This document shows positions 35,743 through 43,476 of a stretch of DNA of 64,000 nucleotides, one piece after another (the stretch's first letter is position 1; every line of letters begins with the position of its first letter). This DNA comes from an uncultured Candidatus Saccharibacteria bacterium (lineage in GTDB: Bacteria > Patescibacteria > Saccharimonadia > Saccharimonadales > UBA4665). The translations under genes and the position numbers were made by a program. Below the pieces are notes generated by a model. That model searched no databases and was not told where the DNA came from. It saw nothing but the letters and a program-made list of their open reading frames with translations. The stretch covers positions 186,001-250,000 of the forward strand of contig CAMLQK010000001.1 of NCBI GenBank assembly GCA_946482285.1, given 5' to 3'.

Positions 35743-36399
35743 ATGCAGGAAATTGACCAAGTTGCCCAACGAATTGAAGAGACCATAAGCAGCCCTGACT
35801 GCATTTTAGGCCACTTGGATACGGTAAGGCGGGTAGTACAGGAAATAGAAGTAGGCGAATCAATGCCAATAACACGGCCTGAAGTTGTGATTGATCGCAA
35901 TGACCTTGATGTAATATCAGAAGCGGTTATTGGCGGCTTGCTCCAGAGGTGTGACACATTGCGTAAGGGCCGGCCGTTACACCCGATGGAACGACCACGT
36001 CAGTACGTTACGACCAGGAGCTTGCTGCACAACTTCTACGGTCGGCTGAGTGACGTTAACTTGACGCGTGTTGAAGTGCCGGCAGAGTACGTTGACCAAA
36101 CGACACGCCGCTATAAAACGGCAGATCCAGATTCATTTGCGCGTTATGAACTCAGCGTCGAGGCGCAGCCAACGGGTAAAGATAGGATGTACAGTGCGAT
36201 TGGCTTCACAGCTTTTGTTAAAAACTTCCAGACTAAGGGCAGTTATTCCGGCTCGAAAGCGATTGTTACACTTAACGAAGTTATGCGCGGCGCTGAAGTC
36301 CGTGACCGCGTTAATGCTTCTGCATTGCGGGCGGCTGTATTGGAGTCCCAGAATCTTGCCGACCCTTATAGCGGCGGGCTGCCTGGCCTGCGCCGCTAG
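35743..36399 (+). CDS. Unrecognised protein, partial paralogue of the preceding gene
   Basis: 218 residues, soluble. The central part LLHNFYGRLSDVNLTRVEV ... RRYKTADPDSFARYELSVEA lines up with the C-terminal domain of the 466-residue neighbour without need for large gaps. It lacks that protein's long helical N-terminus. AAGG about 8 nt before ATG 35743 and the short 14-nt gap show co-translation from one mRNA. The family is unknown to me; a duplicated binding domain in a two-protein complex is one possible reading. Confidence 0.6.
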   Translation: MQEIDQVAQRIEETISSPDCILGHLDTVRRVVQEIEVGESMPITRPEVVIDRNDLDVISEAVIGGLLQRCDTLRKGRPLHPMERPRQYVTTRSLLHNFYGRLSDVNLTRVEVPAEYVDQTTRRYKTADPDSFARYELSVEAQPTGKDRMYSAIGFTAFVKNFQTKGSYSGSKAIVTLNEVMRGAEVRDRVNASALRAAVLESQNLADPYSGGLPGLRR

Positions 36400-36433
36400 T
36401 AGAAATGGAACAGGGGTGGTATACTGTGCCTAT

Positions 36434-36490
36434 ATGAACTACCAGGTCTCCTCTAATATGAATCCCCGGGTCGGCAGCGACGCCAAATAG
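36434..36490 (+). CDS. Possible 18-residue upstream ORF in the aspS leader
   Basis: TATACT (36420-36425) is followed by 8 nt and ATG 36434, opening MNYQVSSNMNPRVGSDAK then TAG, 62 nt before aspS. The layout equals the leaderless starts elsewhere, so if this is the aspS promoter the ribosome would meet this frame first. One Asp codon near its end. A TTCCA/TGGAA hairpin lies between it and the aspS Shine-Dalgarno. It may be chance. Confidence 0.25.
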   Translation: MNYQVSSNMNPRVGSDAK

Positions 36491-36552
36491 GCGAGCGTCT
36501 CTGTTAGTCGACCCTTCCAAGCCTGGAAATAGTACAAATCCTAGGAGAACTT

Positions 36553-37863
36553 ATGCGAATCTTAAACTCACAAGTGGCAGGACACATTGCCGAAACTGTA
36601 ACCGTAAAAGGCTGGCTACACAAAAAACGGCTATTGGGCGGCCTCACCTTTATCAATGTCCGTGACCGCAGTGGCCTTGTTCAGATTGTTATCAAAGATA
36701 AGGCAGAAGTGGAAAAGCTGCGCGGTATGCAGGTGGGCACTGTACTGGAGGTGACGGGTTCGGTCAAGGAAGAGCCACGAGCACCCGGTGGTGCCGAAAT
36801 CCATGACGCTAGCCTGACTGTTTTAGTACCAGTAGAGGCTGAGCCGCCTGTTGAAATTGACAAGCCGCTCAGCCATAAACCCGATAACCTTGACACGTTG
36901 TTTGACAACCGCGTCGTTGGTTTGCGCAACATTCAGGAGCGTGCGGTATTCCAAATACAGGCAACTATTACCCGCACTATCCGAAAATATTTCGATGAGC
37001 ATGGCTTTACCGAAATGCACACACCAAAACTGCTGGCCGAAGCTACCGAAGGCGGTGCAGAAGTATTTACAATGGACTACTTTGGCAAAACAGCAACGCT
37101 GGCCCAGAGCCCACAATTCTACAAGCAGATGATGGTCGGCGTATTTGAGCGGGTATACGAAATTGCTCCTGTATACCGCGCAGAGCCAAGCGCTACCACC
37201 CGGCATATGACCGAATACACCTCTGTTGACGGTGAGCTGGGCTTCATTAGTTTAGACGACCTTAAAACATTTTTGAGCGGCCTGCTTAGCGCTGTTTGTG
37301 ACGCCGTATGGGCGGAGCACGAAGAGCAGCTTAAAAAGTGGAACGCCACCAAGCCGGTTTTGACCGCCGAAATCCCCACTATCAGCATGGCCGAAATCCA
37401 CGAGCGCTACAGTAAGGCGACTGGCCAGAACAGTATCGGCGAAAAAGACCTGCGCCCAGACGAAGAGCGCTGGATTTGTGACTATGCCAAAAAGAACCTT
37501 GGCAGCGAAGCAGTATTCGTTAGCGAATGGCCTGCCAGTGAAATGAAGTTTTACCACAAGGCAAACGACCAAACGCCGGAAATTGCAGACCGCGTAGACT
37601 TATTGTTCCGCGGCGTCGAAATTACGACTGGCAGTATGCGCGAACATCGCTATGACGTAGTCGTCAAGCAATTGCAGGATCTTGCTGGCGGCGACCCTAG
37701 CGACCCAGGTTTTGCGCCGCTTCTAAGCGCCATGAAATACGGTATGCCTCCGCACGGTGGTTTCGGACTTGGCCTGGAGCGTGTTACGCAGAAATTACTT
37801 GGCTTCCACAACATCAAGGAGGCTACACTCTTCCCGCGCGACATCAACCGCCTTGGCCCATAG
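36553..37863 (+). CDS. aspS: Aspartyl-tRNA synthetase, archaeal-type, probably non-discriminating
   Basis: 436 residues, the short archaeal/eukaryal architecture without the bacterial GAD insertion. OB-fold anticodon domain (1-100), then the class II core with HTPKLLAEATEGGAEVF, LAQSPQFYKQM, RAEPSATTRHMTEYTSVDGE and motif 3 GFGLGLERVTQKLLG. In the anticodon domain His23 (GWLHKKR) and Pro79 (RAPGG) take the places that in archaeal enzymes mark a relaxed, non-discriminating form. So it likely charges both tRNA-Asp and tRNA-Asn, the latter then amidated by GatCAB (not in the window). AGGAG 5 nt before ATG sets the start. A leader with a possible small ORF precedes it. Confidence 0.9.
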   Translation: MRILNSQVAGHIAETVTVKGWLHKKRLLGGLTFINVRDRSGLVQIVIKDKAEVEKLRGMQVGTVLEVTGSVKEEPRAPGGAEIHDASLTVLVPVEAEPPVEIDKPLSHKPDNLDTLFDNRVVGLRNIQERAVFQIQATITRTIRKYFDEHGFTEMHTPKLLAEATEGGAEVFTMDYFGKTATLAQSPQFYKQMMVGVFERVYEIAPVYRAEPSATTRHMTEYTSVDGELGFISLDDLKTFLSGLLSAVCDAVWAEHEEQLKKWNATKPVLTAEIPTISMAEIHERYSKATGQNSIGEKDLRPDEERWICDYAKKNLGSEAVFVSEWPASEMKFYHKANDQTPEIADRVDLLFRGVEITTGSMREHRYDVVVKQLQDLAGGDPSDPGFAPLLSAMKYGMPPHGGFGLGLERVTQKLLGFHNIKEATLFPRDINRLGP

Positions 37864-37902
37864 CAAGCAAGTGGCGTGTCGTCACCAAAGTATGTGCAGC
37901 TT

Positions 37903-37927
37903 AAGCACCCTTCGGGGTGCTTTTGTT
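37903..37927. terminator. Terminator between aspS and alkA
   Basis: AAGCACCC-TTCG-GGGTGCTT stem-loop with a stable TTCG tetraloop and T4; it lies between convergent genes and reaches the stop codon of alkA. Confidence 0.8.
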
Positions 37928-38561
37928 ATTCTGGGCTATTGTCCAGTGAATACCATAAGTACCAGCAAGCAACTGACTCGTACGGGTGCCAACCTTTACG
38001 CTCGGCGAGTTCAGTTATTTCGGCGGGTGAGGGCAAGTGGTCATAGCCGTATAATTTTTTAATGGCACTGCGGATTCCCAAATCACCAACGGCCAAAACG
38101 TCGGTACGTCCCATGCAGAACATTAGAAACATATGAGCGGTCCATTCGCCAATACCTTTTACAGCAACTAGTTCTTTAGTAATTGCTTCGTTAGTTTGTT
38201 CATCAAGGCGGGAAAGGTCAAGCGTACCGTCAATAATGTGCTGTGCCAAATCCTGTATATAGGTAGCTTTTGCCTTACTGAGGCCGCAGGTTTTTAGTTC
38301 GTCGATTGATTTGCCTAGGATATCTGATGGCTCAGGAAAAACACTACCAAACAATTCACGGAAGCGCCGTTTAATAGTTGCCGCGGCTTTGACGCTTAGC
38401 TGCTGGCCAATAATAGAATCGCAGAGCGACCGGTAGTAGTCCTGGTGTGGCTCCATGGTGCACACGCCAGCCCGCATAATAACCGGCGCTAACAGCGGGT
38501 CAGCATTTTGTAGATGGCGCATTGCTTCAGTGGCTCTTGTGGGTGAAAGTATTGTGTACAT
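37926..38561 (-). CDS. alkA: DNA-3-methyladenine glycosylase, AlkA-like
   Basis: 211 residues from ATG 38561. HhH-GPD superfamily: SIIGQQLSVKAAATI, helix-hairpin-helix LVAVKGIGEWTAHMFLMF, and the catalytic Asp in VLAVGDLGIRSAIKKLYG. The N-terminal AlkA beta-domain is absent, as in short archaeal and Gram-positive versions. It excises alkylated purines. A longer frame to 38681 exists but would overlap the divergent gene at 38637 and its promoter; a TACAAT box 9 nt upstream supports 38561. Confidence 0.85.
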   Translation of the reverse strand: MYTILSPTRATEAMRHLQNADPLLAPVIMRAGVCTMEPHQDYYRSLCDSIIGQQLSVKAAATIKRRFRELFGSVFPEPSDILGKSIDELKTCGLSKAKATYIQDLAQHIIDGTLDLSRLDEQTNEAITKELVAVKGIGEWTAHMFLMFCMGRTDVLAVGDLGIRSAIKKLYGYDHLPSPAEITELAERKGWHPYESVACWYLWYSLDNSPE

Positions 38562-38636
38562 CGGCTTTTTATTGTACTGGAATCTTAAATAGAGTCTAGC
38601 GTCGCCAGCCTCTGTACTGGTAAAATAACAGGACAT

Positions 38637-40478
38637 ATGGGTAGCGAATCTGTTAAAAAAGTGACGGCGGAACACCCGCACGCGTCAGTGGCAACATCTG
38701 CTCCAGGCTTATCAAAAGAGCTTTTGAAGGAGTGGAGGGCGCATGTCGGTACCGCGAAGCCTGATGCTGCCAAGCTCACCGGTCGGCCCAAGCCTGATGC
38801 TCAAATGCCTACCGCAGAACCTGGTAGTGACGAGCCTTTTAATACAAAGGACGACGATACAGCTGTCGAGGATATTATAAAGAAAGAAGGCGACGAAGTT
38901 ATCGAAGCTGAAGATGCCGCTGGCCATCCCCTGCCCGAACCTCCCAAGCCCAAAAAACACCGGCTGCGAAAAGTACTTAAGATACTATTTGTTCTTATAT
39001 TTATCGGCGGCGCAATTGCTATGACGTTCCCGTCGTCGCGATATTTTATCCTTAATGCGGCAGGCGTCCGTAGTAAGGCATCGGTCCAGGTCCTAGATAG
39101 CGAAACCAGATTGCCACTCAAGAACGTTACGGTGGCCGTCGGCAATGCTTCTGCCCGCACTGACAGCACAGGACAGGCAGTCGTCAAAGACATAAAGCTA
39201 GGTAAACATACCCTGATGATTAAGCGGGTGGCATTTACTAGCGTGGAGGAAAGCGTGACCATTGGCTGGGGCAGTAATCCCCTAGGCGAGTTCCTGCTTA
39301 AAGCGACCGGCGTGCAATATACTATCCGTGCCCAAGACTATGTTTCAGGGGTGGCCATAAAAGATGTCGAAGCCCGGAGTGGTGAGGCGGTGGCTGTGGC
39401 CGCCGATGATGGTACGTTGACCTTGACGCTCGAAGAGACTGATTCGGATACAATTCCATTAACTCTTAGCGCTAAGCAATACCGTACAGAAACGATAAAC
39501 TTTAGGGCAAACCAGCTGAAACCTGTTGATGTTCGCATGGTACCCGCCGCCAAAGAAGTCTTTTTGGCACGGCAAAGCGGCCGGTATAACTTGGTTAGCA
39601 TGTATATTGACGGCAAAGACCAGAGAGTAATTTTACCTGGTACAGGCAGCGAAACGGCGAACAGCAGTCTTGCGGTGGATCCGGCAGGCATCCAAGCTGC
39701 GTTGGTATCACACCGTGATGATTTGCGCGGCGCCCAAGGCCAGGTCATCAACACGTTGCGACTGGTATCTGTTGATGGCAGTGCATCCCAGATGATTGCC
39801 AGGGCTGAGCACATTACATTGGCTGACTGGATTGGTACGACGCTCATCTTCCAGGAATCAAATACTACCGGTAATGCCGATGACCCCGAACGGTACAAGC
39901 TCATCTCGTACGATTACGCCACAGGCAAGCGAGTTGAACTGGCAACAGCCAACCAGTTTAATGCGGTCCACGCTATTAAGGGAAAGGTATATTACGCTGC
40001 AGCTGGCATGGGTTCAAAACCGGCAGTATATGCCAGTGTTGCAGCTAACGGATCAGGTCGTCAAACTATTATCCAGGGCGAGGTGTGGGCCGTGGTCCGC
40101 ACGGCGTATGACAGACTTCTTTTACAGACACCGACGACCTGGCTGGCTTATACCCCTGGAGGCGGCCAACAGCCTTCCACTCAGCCAGCTTCTTTCGCCA
40201 GCCGCTATTACGCAGAAGGCCCCAACCAGCAAAGTATCTGGCTTGATATCCAAGATGGCAAAGGAACCGTCATGATCCACGACAATATGGCGGATAAGGA
40301 TACTATTGTAGCGACACAGAATAACATGGTGTATCCTGTGCGCTGGCTCAACGACACAACTATTATTACGCGGGTTTCCAGCGCGAACGACGCTGCCGAC
40401 TACGTTGTCAGTTTGCAAGGCGGCGCCCCAAAGAAAATAACGAATGTGGTTAATGCGTACGGAGTGAACCGGCAATGA
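38637..40478 (+). CDS. Membrane-anchored surface protein with carboxypeptidase-regulatory-like and propeller-like domains
   Basis: 613 residues. A long charged Pro-rich cytoplasmic N-terminus (1-110), one transmembrane helix (about 115-135), then an extracellular part: a carboxypeptidase-regulatory-like/Ig-type beta domain (SVQVLDSETRLPLKNVTVAV ... GQAVVKDIKLGKH), a second similar one, and a C-terminal WD40/TolB-like beta-propeller (YNLVSMYIDGKDQRVIL, RLVSVDGSASQMI, KLISYDYATGKRV). Likely a sensor or scaffold at the cell surface. Its stop overlaps the mutY start (ATGA), which couples the two although their functions seem unrelated. Start follows a TAAAAT box by 10 nt. Confidence 0.65.
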   Translation: MGSESVKKVTAEHPHASVATSAPGLSKELLKEWRAHVGTAKPDAAKLTGRPKPDAQMPTAEPGSDEPFNTKDDDTAVEDIIKKEGDEVIEAEDAAGHPLPEPPKPKKHRLRKVLKILFVLIFIGGAIAMTFPSSRYFILNAAGVRSKASVQVLDSETRLPLKNVTVAVGNASARTDSTGQAVVKDIKLGKHTLMIKRVAFTSVEESVTIGWGSNPLGEFLLKATGVQYTIRAQDYVSGVAIKDVEARSGEAVAVAADDGTLTLTLEETDSDTIPLTLSAKQYRTETINFRANQLKPVDVRMVPAAKEVFLARQSGRYNLVSMYIDGKDQRVILPGTGSETANSSLAVDPAGIQAALVSHRDDLRGAQGQVINTLRLVSVDGSASQMIARAEHITLADWIGTTLIFQESNTTGNADDPERYKLISYDYATGKRVELATANQFNAVHAIKGKVYYAAAGMGSKPAVYASVAANGSGRQTIIQGEVWAVVRTAYDRLLLQTPTTWLAYTPGGGQQPSTQPASFASRYYAEGPNQQSIWLDIQDGKGTVMIHDNMADKDTIVATQNNMVYPVRWLNDTTIITRVSSANDAADYVVSLQGGAPKKITNVVNAYGVNRQ

Positions 40479-41317
40479 TGCAGCCGTCAAACGGCTGGCA
40501 GCAAACAGTGTGGGACTATTACGGCGAGCATGGGCGTCACGATTTGCCGTGGCGTAAGCCCGGGCCCGACGGCGCATTTGACCCGTATAAAGTAACCGTT
40601 TCCGAAATCATGCTGCAACAAACCCAGGTTAGCCGTGTAGTCCCTAAATACCAGCAGTTTCTGGCACACTTTCCAACGGTGCGGTCCTTGGCGCAGGCTG
40701 AACTTTCGGAAGTGATTGTGGCATGGAGCGGCTTAGGTTACAATCGCCGTGCAAAGTTTTTGTGGCAGACGGCGCGTATGATCGTATCAGAGTACAGTGG
40801 CGTATTTCCACAGACTATCTCTGAGCTGGTAAAACTGCCTGGTGTCGGAGCCAACACTGCCGGTGCAATTGCTGCGTACGCTTATAACAAGCCTGTGGTG
40901 TTTGTAGAAACTAATGTGCGTACCGTACTTATCCACCATTTGTTTGCAGACGAGACAAACATCACAGACAAGGTACTCATACCTTGTCTGCAGGATGCAG
41001 TTGACGCCGTGGTACACAATGACGACCGATCTGTCCGTGAGTGGTACTGGGCGGTTATGGATTATGGTACGTTCCTTAAGCAAACGGTCGGCAACCTCAG
41101 CCAGCAGAGCGCGCACTATGCCAAACAGTCAGCTTTTAAGGGTTCTAGACGGCAGATACGCGGCGTTGTTTTGCGGGCTTTGGCCACCGGGTCGCTCACA
41201 GGTAAACAGCTCGCAGAGCATAGTGCTGACAAGCGTTTGCAGGCGGTACTTGACGACTTAACGCGCGAGGCTATTATCACCTACAAAGATGGCCAGTACC
41301 ATTTGGGCGTGGCATGA
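40475..41317 (+). CDS. mutY: MutY-like adenine DNA glycosylase, without Fe-S cluster and with Glu at the catalytic Asp position
   Basis: 280 residues. MutY features: RHDLPWRKPG near 22-31, MLQQTQVSRVVPKY, WSGLGYNRRAKFL and HhH LPGVGANTAGAIAAYAY. Two departures stand out. The catalytic Asp of L/V-D-G/T-N-V-x-R-V is Glu here (VFVETNVRTVLIHHLF), and the four Cys that bind the [4Fe-4S] cluster are absent. The C-terminal NUDIX-like 8-oxoG domain is also missing; a short winged-helix-like tail takes its place. It may still remove A opposite 8-oxoG or act on other lesions. ATG 40475 and 40478 are both possible. Confidence 0.75.
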   Translation: MMQPSNGWQQTVWDYYGEHGRHDLPWRKPGPDGAFDPYKVTVSEIMLQQTQVSRVVPKYQQFLAHFPTVRSLAQAELSEVIVAWSGLGYNRRAKFLWQTARMIVSEYSGVFPQTISELVKLPGVGANTAGAIAAYAYNKPVVFVETNVRTVLIHHLFADETNITDKVLIPCLQDAVDAVVHNDDRSVREWYWAVMDYGTFLKQTVGNLSQQSAHYAKQSAFKGSRRQIRGVVLRALATGSLTGKQLAEHSADKRLQAVLDDLTREAIITYKDGQYHLGVA

Positions 41318-41332
41318 TACAATTTGAGGAGT

Positions 41333-41695
41333 ATGGAAACAACAGAAACTCCCCAAAACACCCCTCAACAGCCGGCTCAGGCTTCTCGTGCTGCAACGCC
41401 AGTACAGCGGCCTGTTATGGACGTTGCCAGGCCTGCGCCACAAGTACCGCCAGCTACGCCAACGCCAGAGCCGCCAAAGCTTGTCGAAATGCATAAAGCG
41501 CCTGTTGATGAAGACCACCAAGGGCAGTCCGACAAAACATCAACACCTCCAAAGGCTGCACTGCACAATCCTGCCCATGAGCACGCTGCTATTACTCCAC
41601 ATGGCCCGCACAAACCGGTGGGCACGATCATCCTTATTATTATGGCCATGATTATCTTGTCTGGCTTGGCAATTTTGGTCTACCTGAATTCATAA
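41333..41695 (+). CDS. Small Pro-rich tail-anchored membrane protein
   Basis: 120 residues. The first ~90 are disordered, rich in Pro, Ala, Thr and Gln (APQVPPATPTPEPPK), and the C-terminus is a single transmembrane helix (TIILIIMAMIILSGLAIL) with only a few residues beyond. The bulk would therefore face the cytoplasm in tail-anchored fashion. TACAAT (41318-41323) lies 9 nt before ATG and 1 nt after the mutY stop, so it has its own promoter. A GAGGAG is present but too close to the ATG to work. Function unknown; similar layout to the 262-residue protein ending at 43459. Confidence 0.55.
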   Translation: METTETPQNTPQQPAQASRAATPVQRPVMDVARPAPQVPPATPTPEPPKLVEMHKAPVDEDHQGQSDKTSTPPKAALHNPAHEHAAITPHGPHKPVGTIILIIMAMIILSGLAILVYLNS

Positions 41696-41709
41696 CCTCC
41701 GGAGCCTTT

Positions 41710-42291
41710 ATGCATATTTTCCATTCACTAGCCGACCATGAACTTGTTGCCTTGCTACACAGCGGTGGTATAGGTGTTTTGCCGACAGATACCTTATACG
41801 GGCTTGTAGCCCGGGCTAATAGCCCTGAAGCCGTGGAGCGCATGTACGCGTTAAAACACCGCGAGCGCAAACCGGGTACCACTATTGCAGCATCTGTTGA
41901 GCAGCTTATAGACCTCGGAATCGACCGCGTTCAACTGGACCAAGTTGCGTCCTATTGGCCTGCTCCGTTGAGCGTGGTGCTGCAGCTGCCAGAATCATTG
42001 CATTATTTGCACCAAGGAGTCGGCAAGAGCCCCTTTCGTGTCGTTGCCGATGAGAAGCTGCGGGTGCTGCTCGAGCAGACCGGGCCGCTTGTAACGAGCA
42101 GCGCCAACATGCCCGGTGAACCACCTGCCCAAAATATCCGCGAAGCCGAGGCGTACTTTGGTGAGCACATCGACTTTTATGTTGATGGTGGCGAAATAGG
42201 TGAGCGCAGCCCATCTACTATCGCCCAGCTAACAGATCAAGGACTGGAAATACTCCGGCAAGGCGCAGCAGTAATTACCAAGGAGAGCTAA
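41710..42291 (+). CDS. tsaC: L-threonylcarbamoyladenylate synthase
   Basis: 193 residues with the YrdC/Sua5 fold signatures: GGIGVLPTDTLYGLVARA, the substrate-binding KHRERKPGTT and a C-terminal SANMPGEPPA with SPSTIAQLT. TsaC makes threonylcarbamoyl-AMP from Thr, bicarbonate and ATP for the universal t6A37 modification of ANN-decoding tRNAs. It is of TsaC length, lacking the Sua5 C-terminal domain. Other t6A genes (tsaD, tsaB, tsaE) are not in this window. CCGGAG precedes the start and the MazG-like gene follows 2 nt downstream. Confidence 0.9.
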   Translation: MHIFHSLADHELVALLHSGGIGVLPTDTLYGLVARANSPEAVERMYALKHRERKPGTTIAASVEQLIDLGIDRVQLDQVASYWPAPLSVVLQLPESLHYLHQGVGKSPFRVVADEKLRVLLEQTGPLVTSSANMPGEPPAQNIREAEAYFGEHIDFYVDGGEIGERSPSTIAQLTDQGLEILRQGAAVITKES

Positions 42292-42293
42292 AA

Positions 42294-42626
42294 ATGACAT
42301 TTGACGAGTACCAAAAGATATCCCTCACAACCGCCGTACACCACCCAAACCAAGAAATGGACCGCAGTATTTTTGCCATGGGCATTGCTGGTGAAGCAGG
42401 CGAGGTTATAGAGAAATGGAAAAAGATTGTAGCTTACCGTGATGGTGTTGTTACCGCAGAAGACTTACAGGAGCTCAGTAAGGAGCTTGGCGACGTGCTA
42501 TGGTATATTGCACTGTTTGCCCATGAGCTCGGTTTGTCATTTGACGATATTGCCCAGCAAAATGTAGATAAACTAGCGAGCCGTAAGGCGCGCGACACTA
42601 TTAAAGGGCAAGGCGACAACAGATAA
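42294..42626 (+). CDS. MazG-like nucleotide pyrophosphohydrolase
   Basis: 110 residues, all-alpha NTP-PPase of the MazG superfamily. The metal-binding pattern E-x-x-E ... E-x-x-D is seen as GIAGEAGEVIEKWKK and LSKELGDVLWYIAL. These enzymes hydrolyse nucleoside triphosphates to monophosphates and pyrophosphate, for house-cleaning of modified or surplus (d)NTPs. It starts 2 nt after tsaC with GGAG upstream and belongs to that operon. Confidence 0.85.
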   Translation: MTFDEYQKISLTTAVHHPNQEMDRSIFAMGIAGEAGEVIEKWKKIVAYRDGVVTAEDLQELSKELGDVLWYIALFAHELGLSFDDIAQQNVDKLASRKARDTIKGQGDNR

Positions 42627-42673
42627 CTTTATTGATTTTTAACCGTAAATATGGTAATATAGAATAATTGTTC

Positions 42674-43459
42674 ATGGAGCAACCACTTTATCGTAACGAG
42701 CTTGACCAAAATAATCCCTTCAACGGGGATGCTGGTTCATTTTCTCCGGAAAAGTCAAAGCTTGCTGGCCATATAGTGCTTCATGAAGCTCCACATGGTG
42801 GCGAAATATCCTTGAATCAACCCGCCACAAACGAAACACAGAATTCCATGCGCCCTGTACACCTGCCAAAAGCAGTGGTGGGGGAAGTTGCTGACATTCC
42901 TGCGCAGCCAGCCCGTCCGGTTGAAATGAGCGCTTGGCACAACACCAACCTTAATACCGAAGAGTATGGCCAATCGTACCACCGTGAACGTGCAAAAGAG
43001 CAGGTAGCTGATCCGACTGCCGACGCTAGCCAACCAGCCGTAACTGCCGCACAACCAAGCAACGGCGTCCAGCCTCAGTCTATGCCGCAACCAAGCGATG
43101 CGCCAGTACCAGACGCCAATGCGCACTACGCGCCACCGGCAAACAGCATGCCAGCTAACCCCTTATATACTGTTATGCCTCAAAACCAACCTTTAGGTAA
43201 TGCAGCTAATGTTGCTCAGCCATTGCCCGAGGCAACCGCGTTCCATCAGCCCACGGTCATGAGTGGTGCTATCAACCCATCAATACCTATTGCCACCCCA
43301 CAGGAGCCCCGATTACCTGCCGGTCAACCAACCCATGTTGATCCGCAACATTTGCTGCCTGTACATCGCAGTGCGGCCAAGCGTGTGTTGCAGAACCCAG
43401 TCGTATGGCTTGCGATTGGCGTTGCCATGATTATTTACTTCGGAAGTTCGTTGTTCTAG
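42674..43459 (+). CDS. Low-complexity tail-anchored membrane protein
   Basis: 261 residues from ATG 42674. Almost the whole protein is disordered and rich in Pro, Gln, Ala and Asn (SQPAVTAAQPSNGVQPQSM), and the last ~20 residues form one transmembrane helix (PVVWLAIGVAMIIYFGSSLF). Topology places the disordered part in the cytoplasm. TAGAAT (42660-42665) lies 8 nt upstream without Shine-Dalgarno, a leaderless layout. No domain is recognised. Ends 17 nt from the convergent murC stop, with no obvious terminator between them. Confidence 0.55.
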   Translation: MEQPLYRNELDQNNPFNGDAGSFSPEKSKLAGHIVLHEAPHGGEISLNQPATNETQNSMRPVHLPKAVVGEVADIPAQPARPVEMSAWHNTNLNTEEYGQSYHRERAKEQVADPTADASQPAVTAAQPSNGVQPQSMPQPSDAPVPDANAHYAPPANSMPANPLYTVMPQNQPLGNAANVAQPLPEATAFHQPTVMSGAINPSIPIATPQEPRLPAGQPTHVDPQHLLPVHRSAAKRVLQNPVVWLAIGVAMIIYFGSSLF

Positions 43460-43476
43460 CCCGATCTCTGGCAAAT

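Noticed and set aside
36490..36552. T-box leader upstream of aspS
   Set aside because: The T-box consensus (AGGGTGGNACCGCG) and specifier-loop layout are absent; only a short TTCCA/TGGAA hairpin is present.
38561..38681. N-terminal extension of the AlkA-like protein
   Set aside because: It would overlap the divergent gene's start and promoter, and the extra residues match nothing in AlkA; ATG 38561 has a -10 box.
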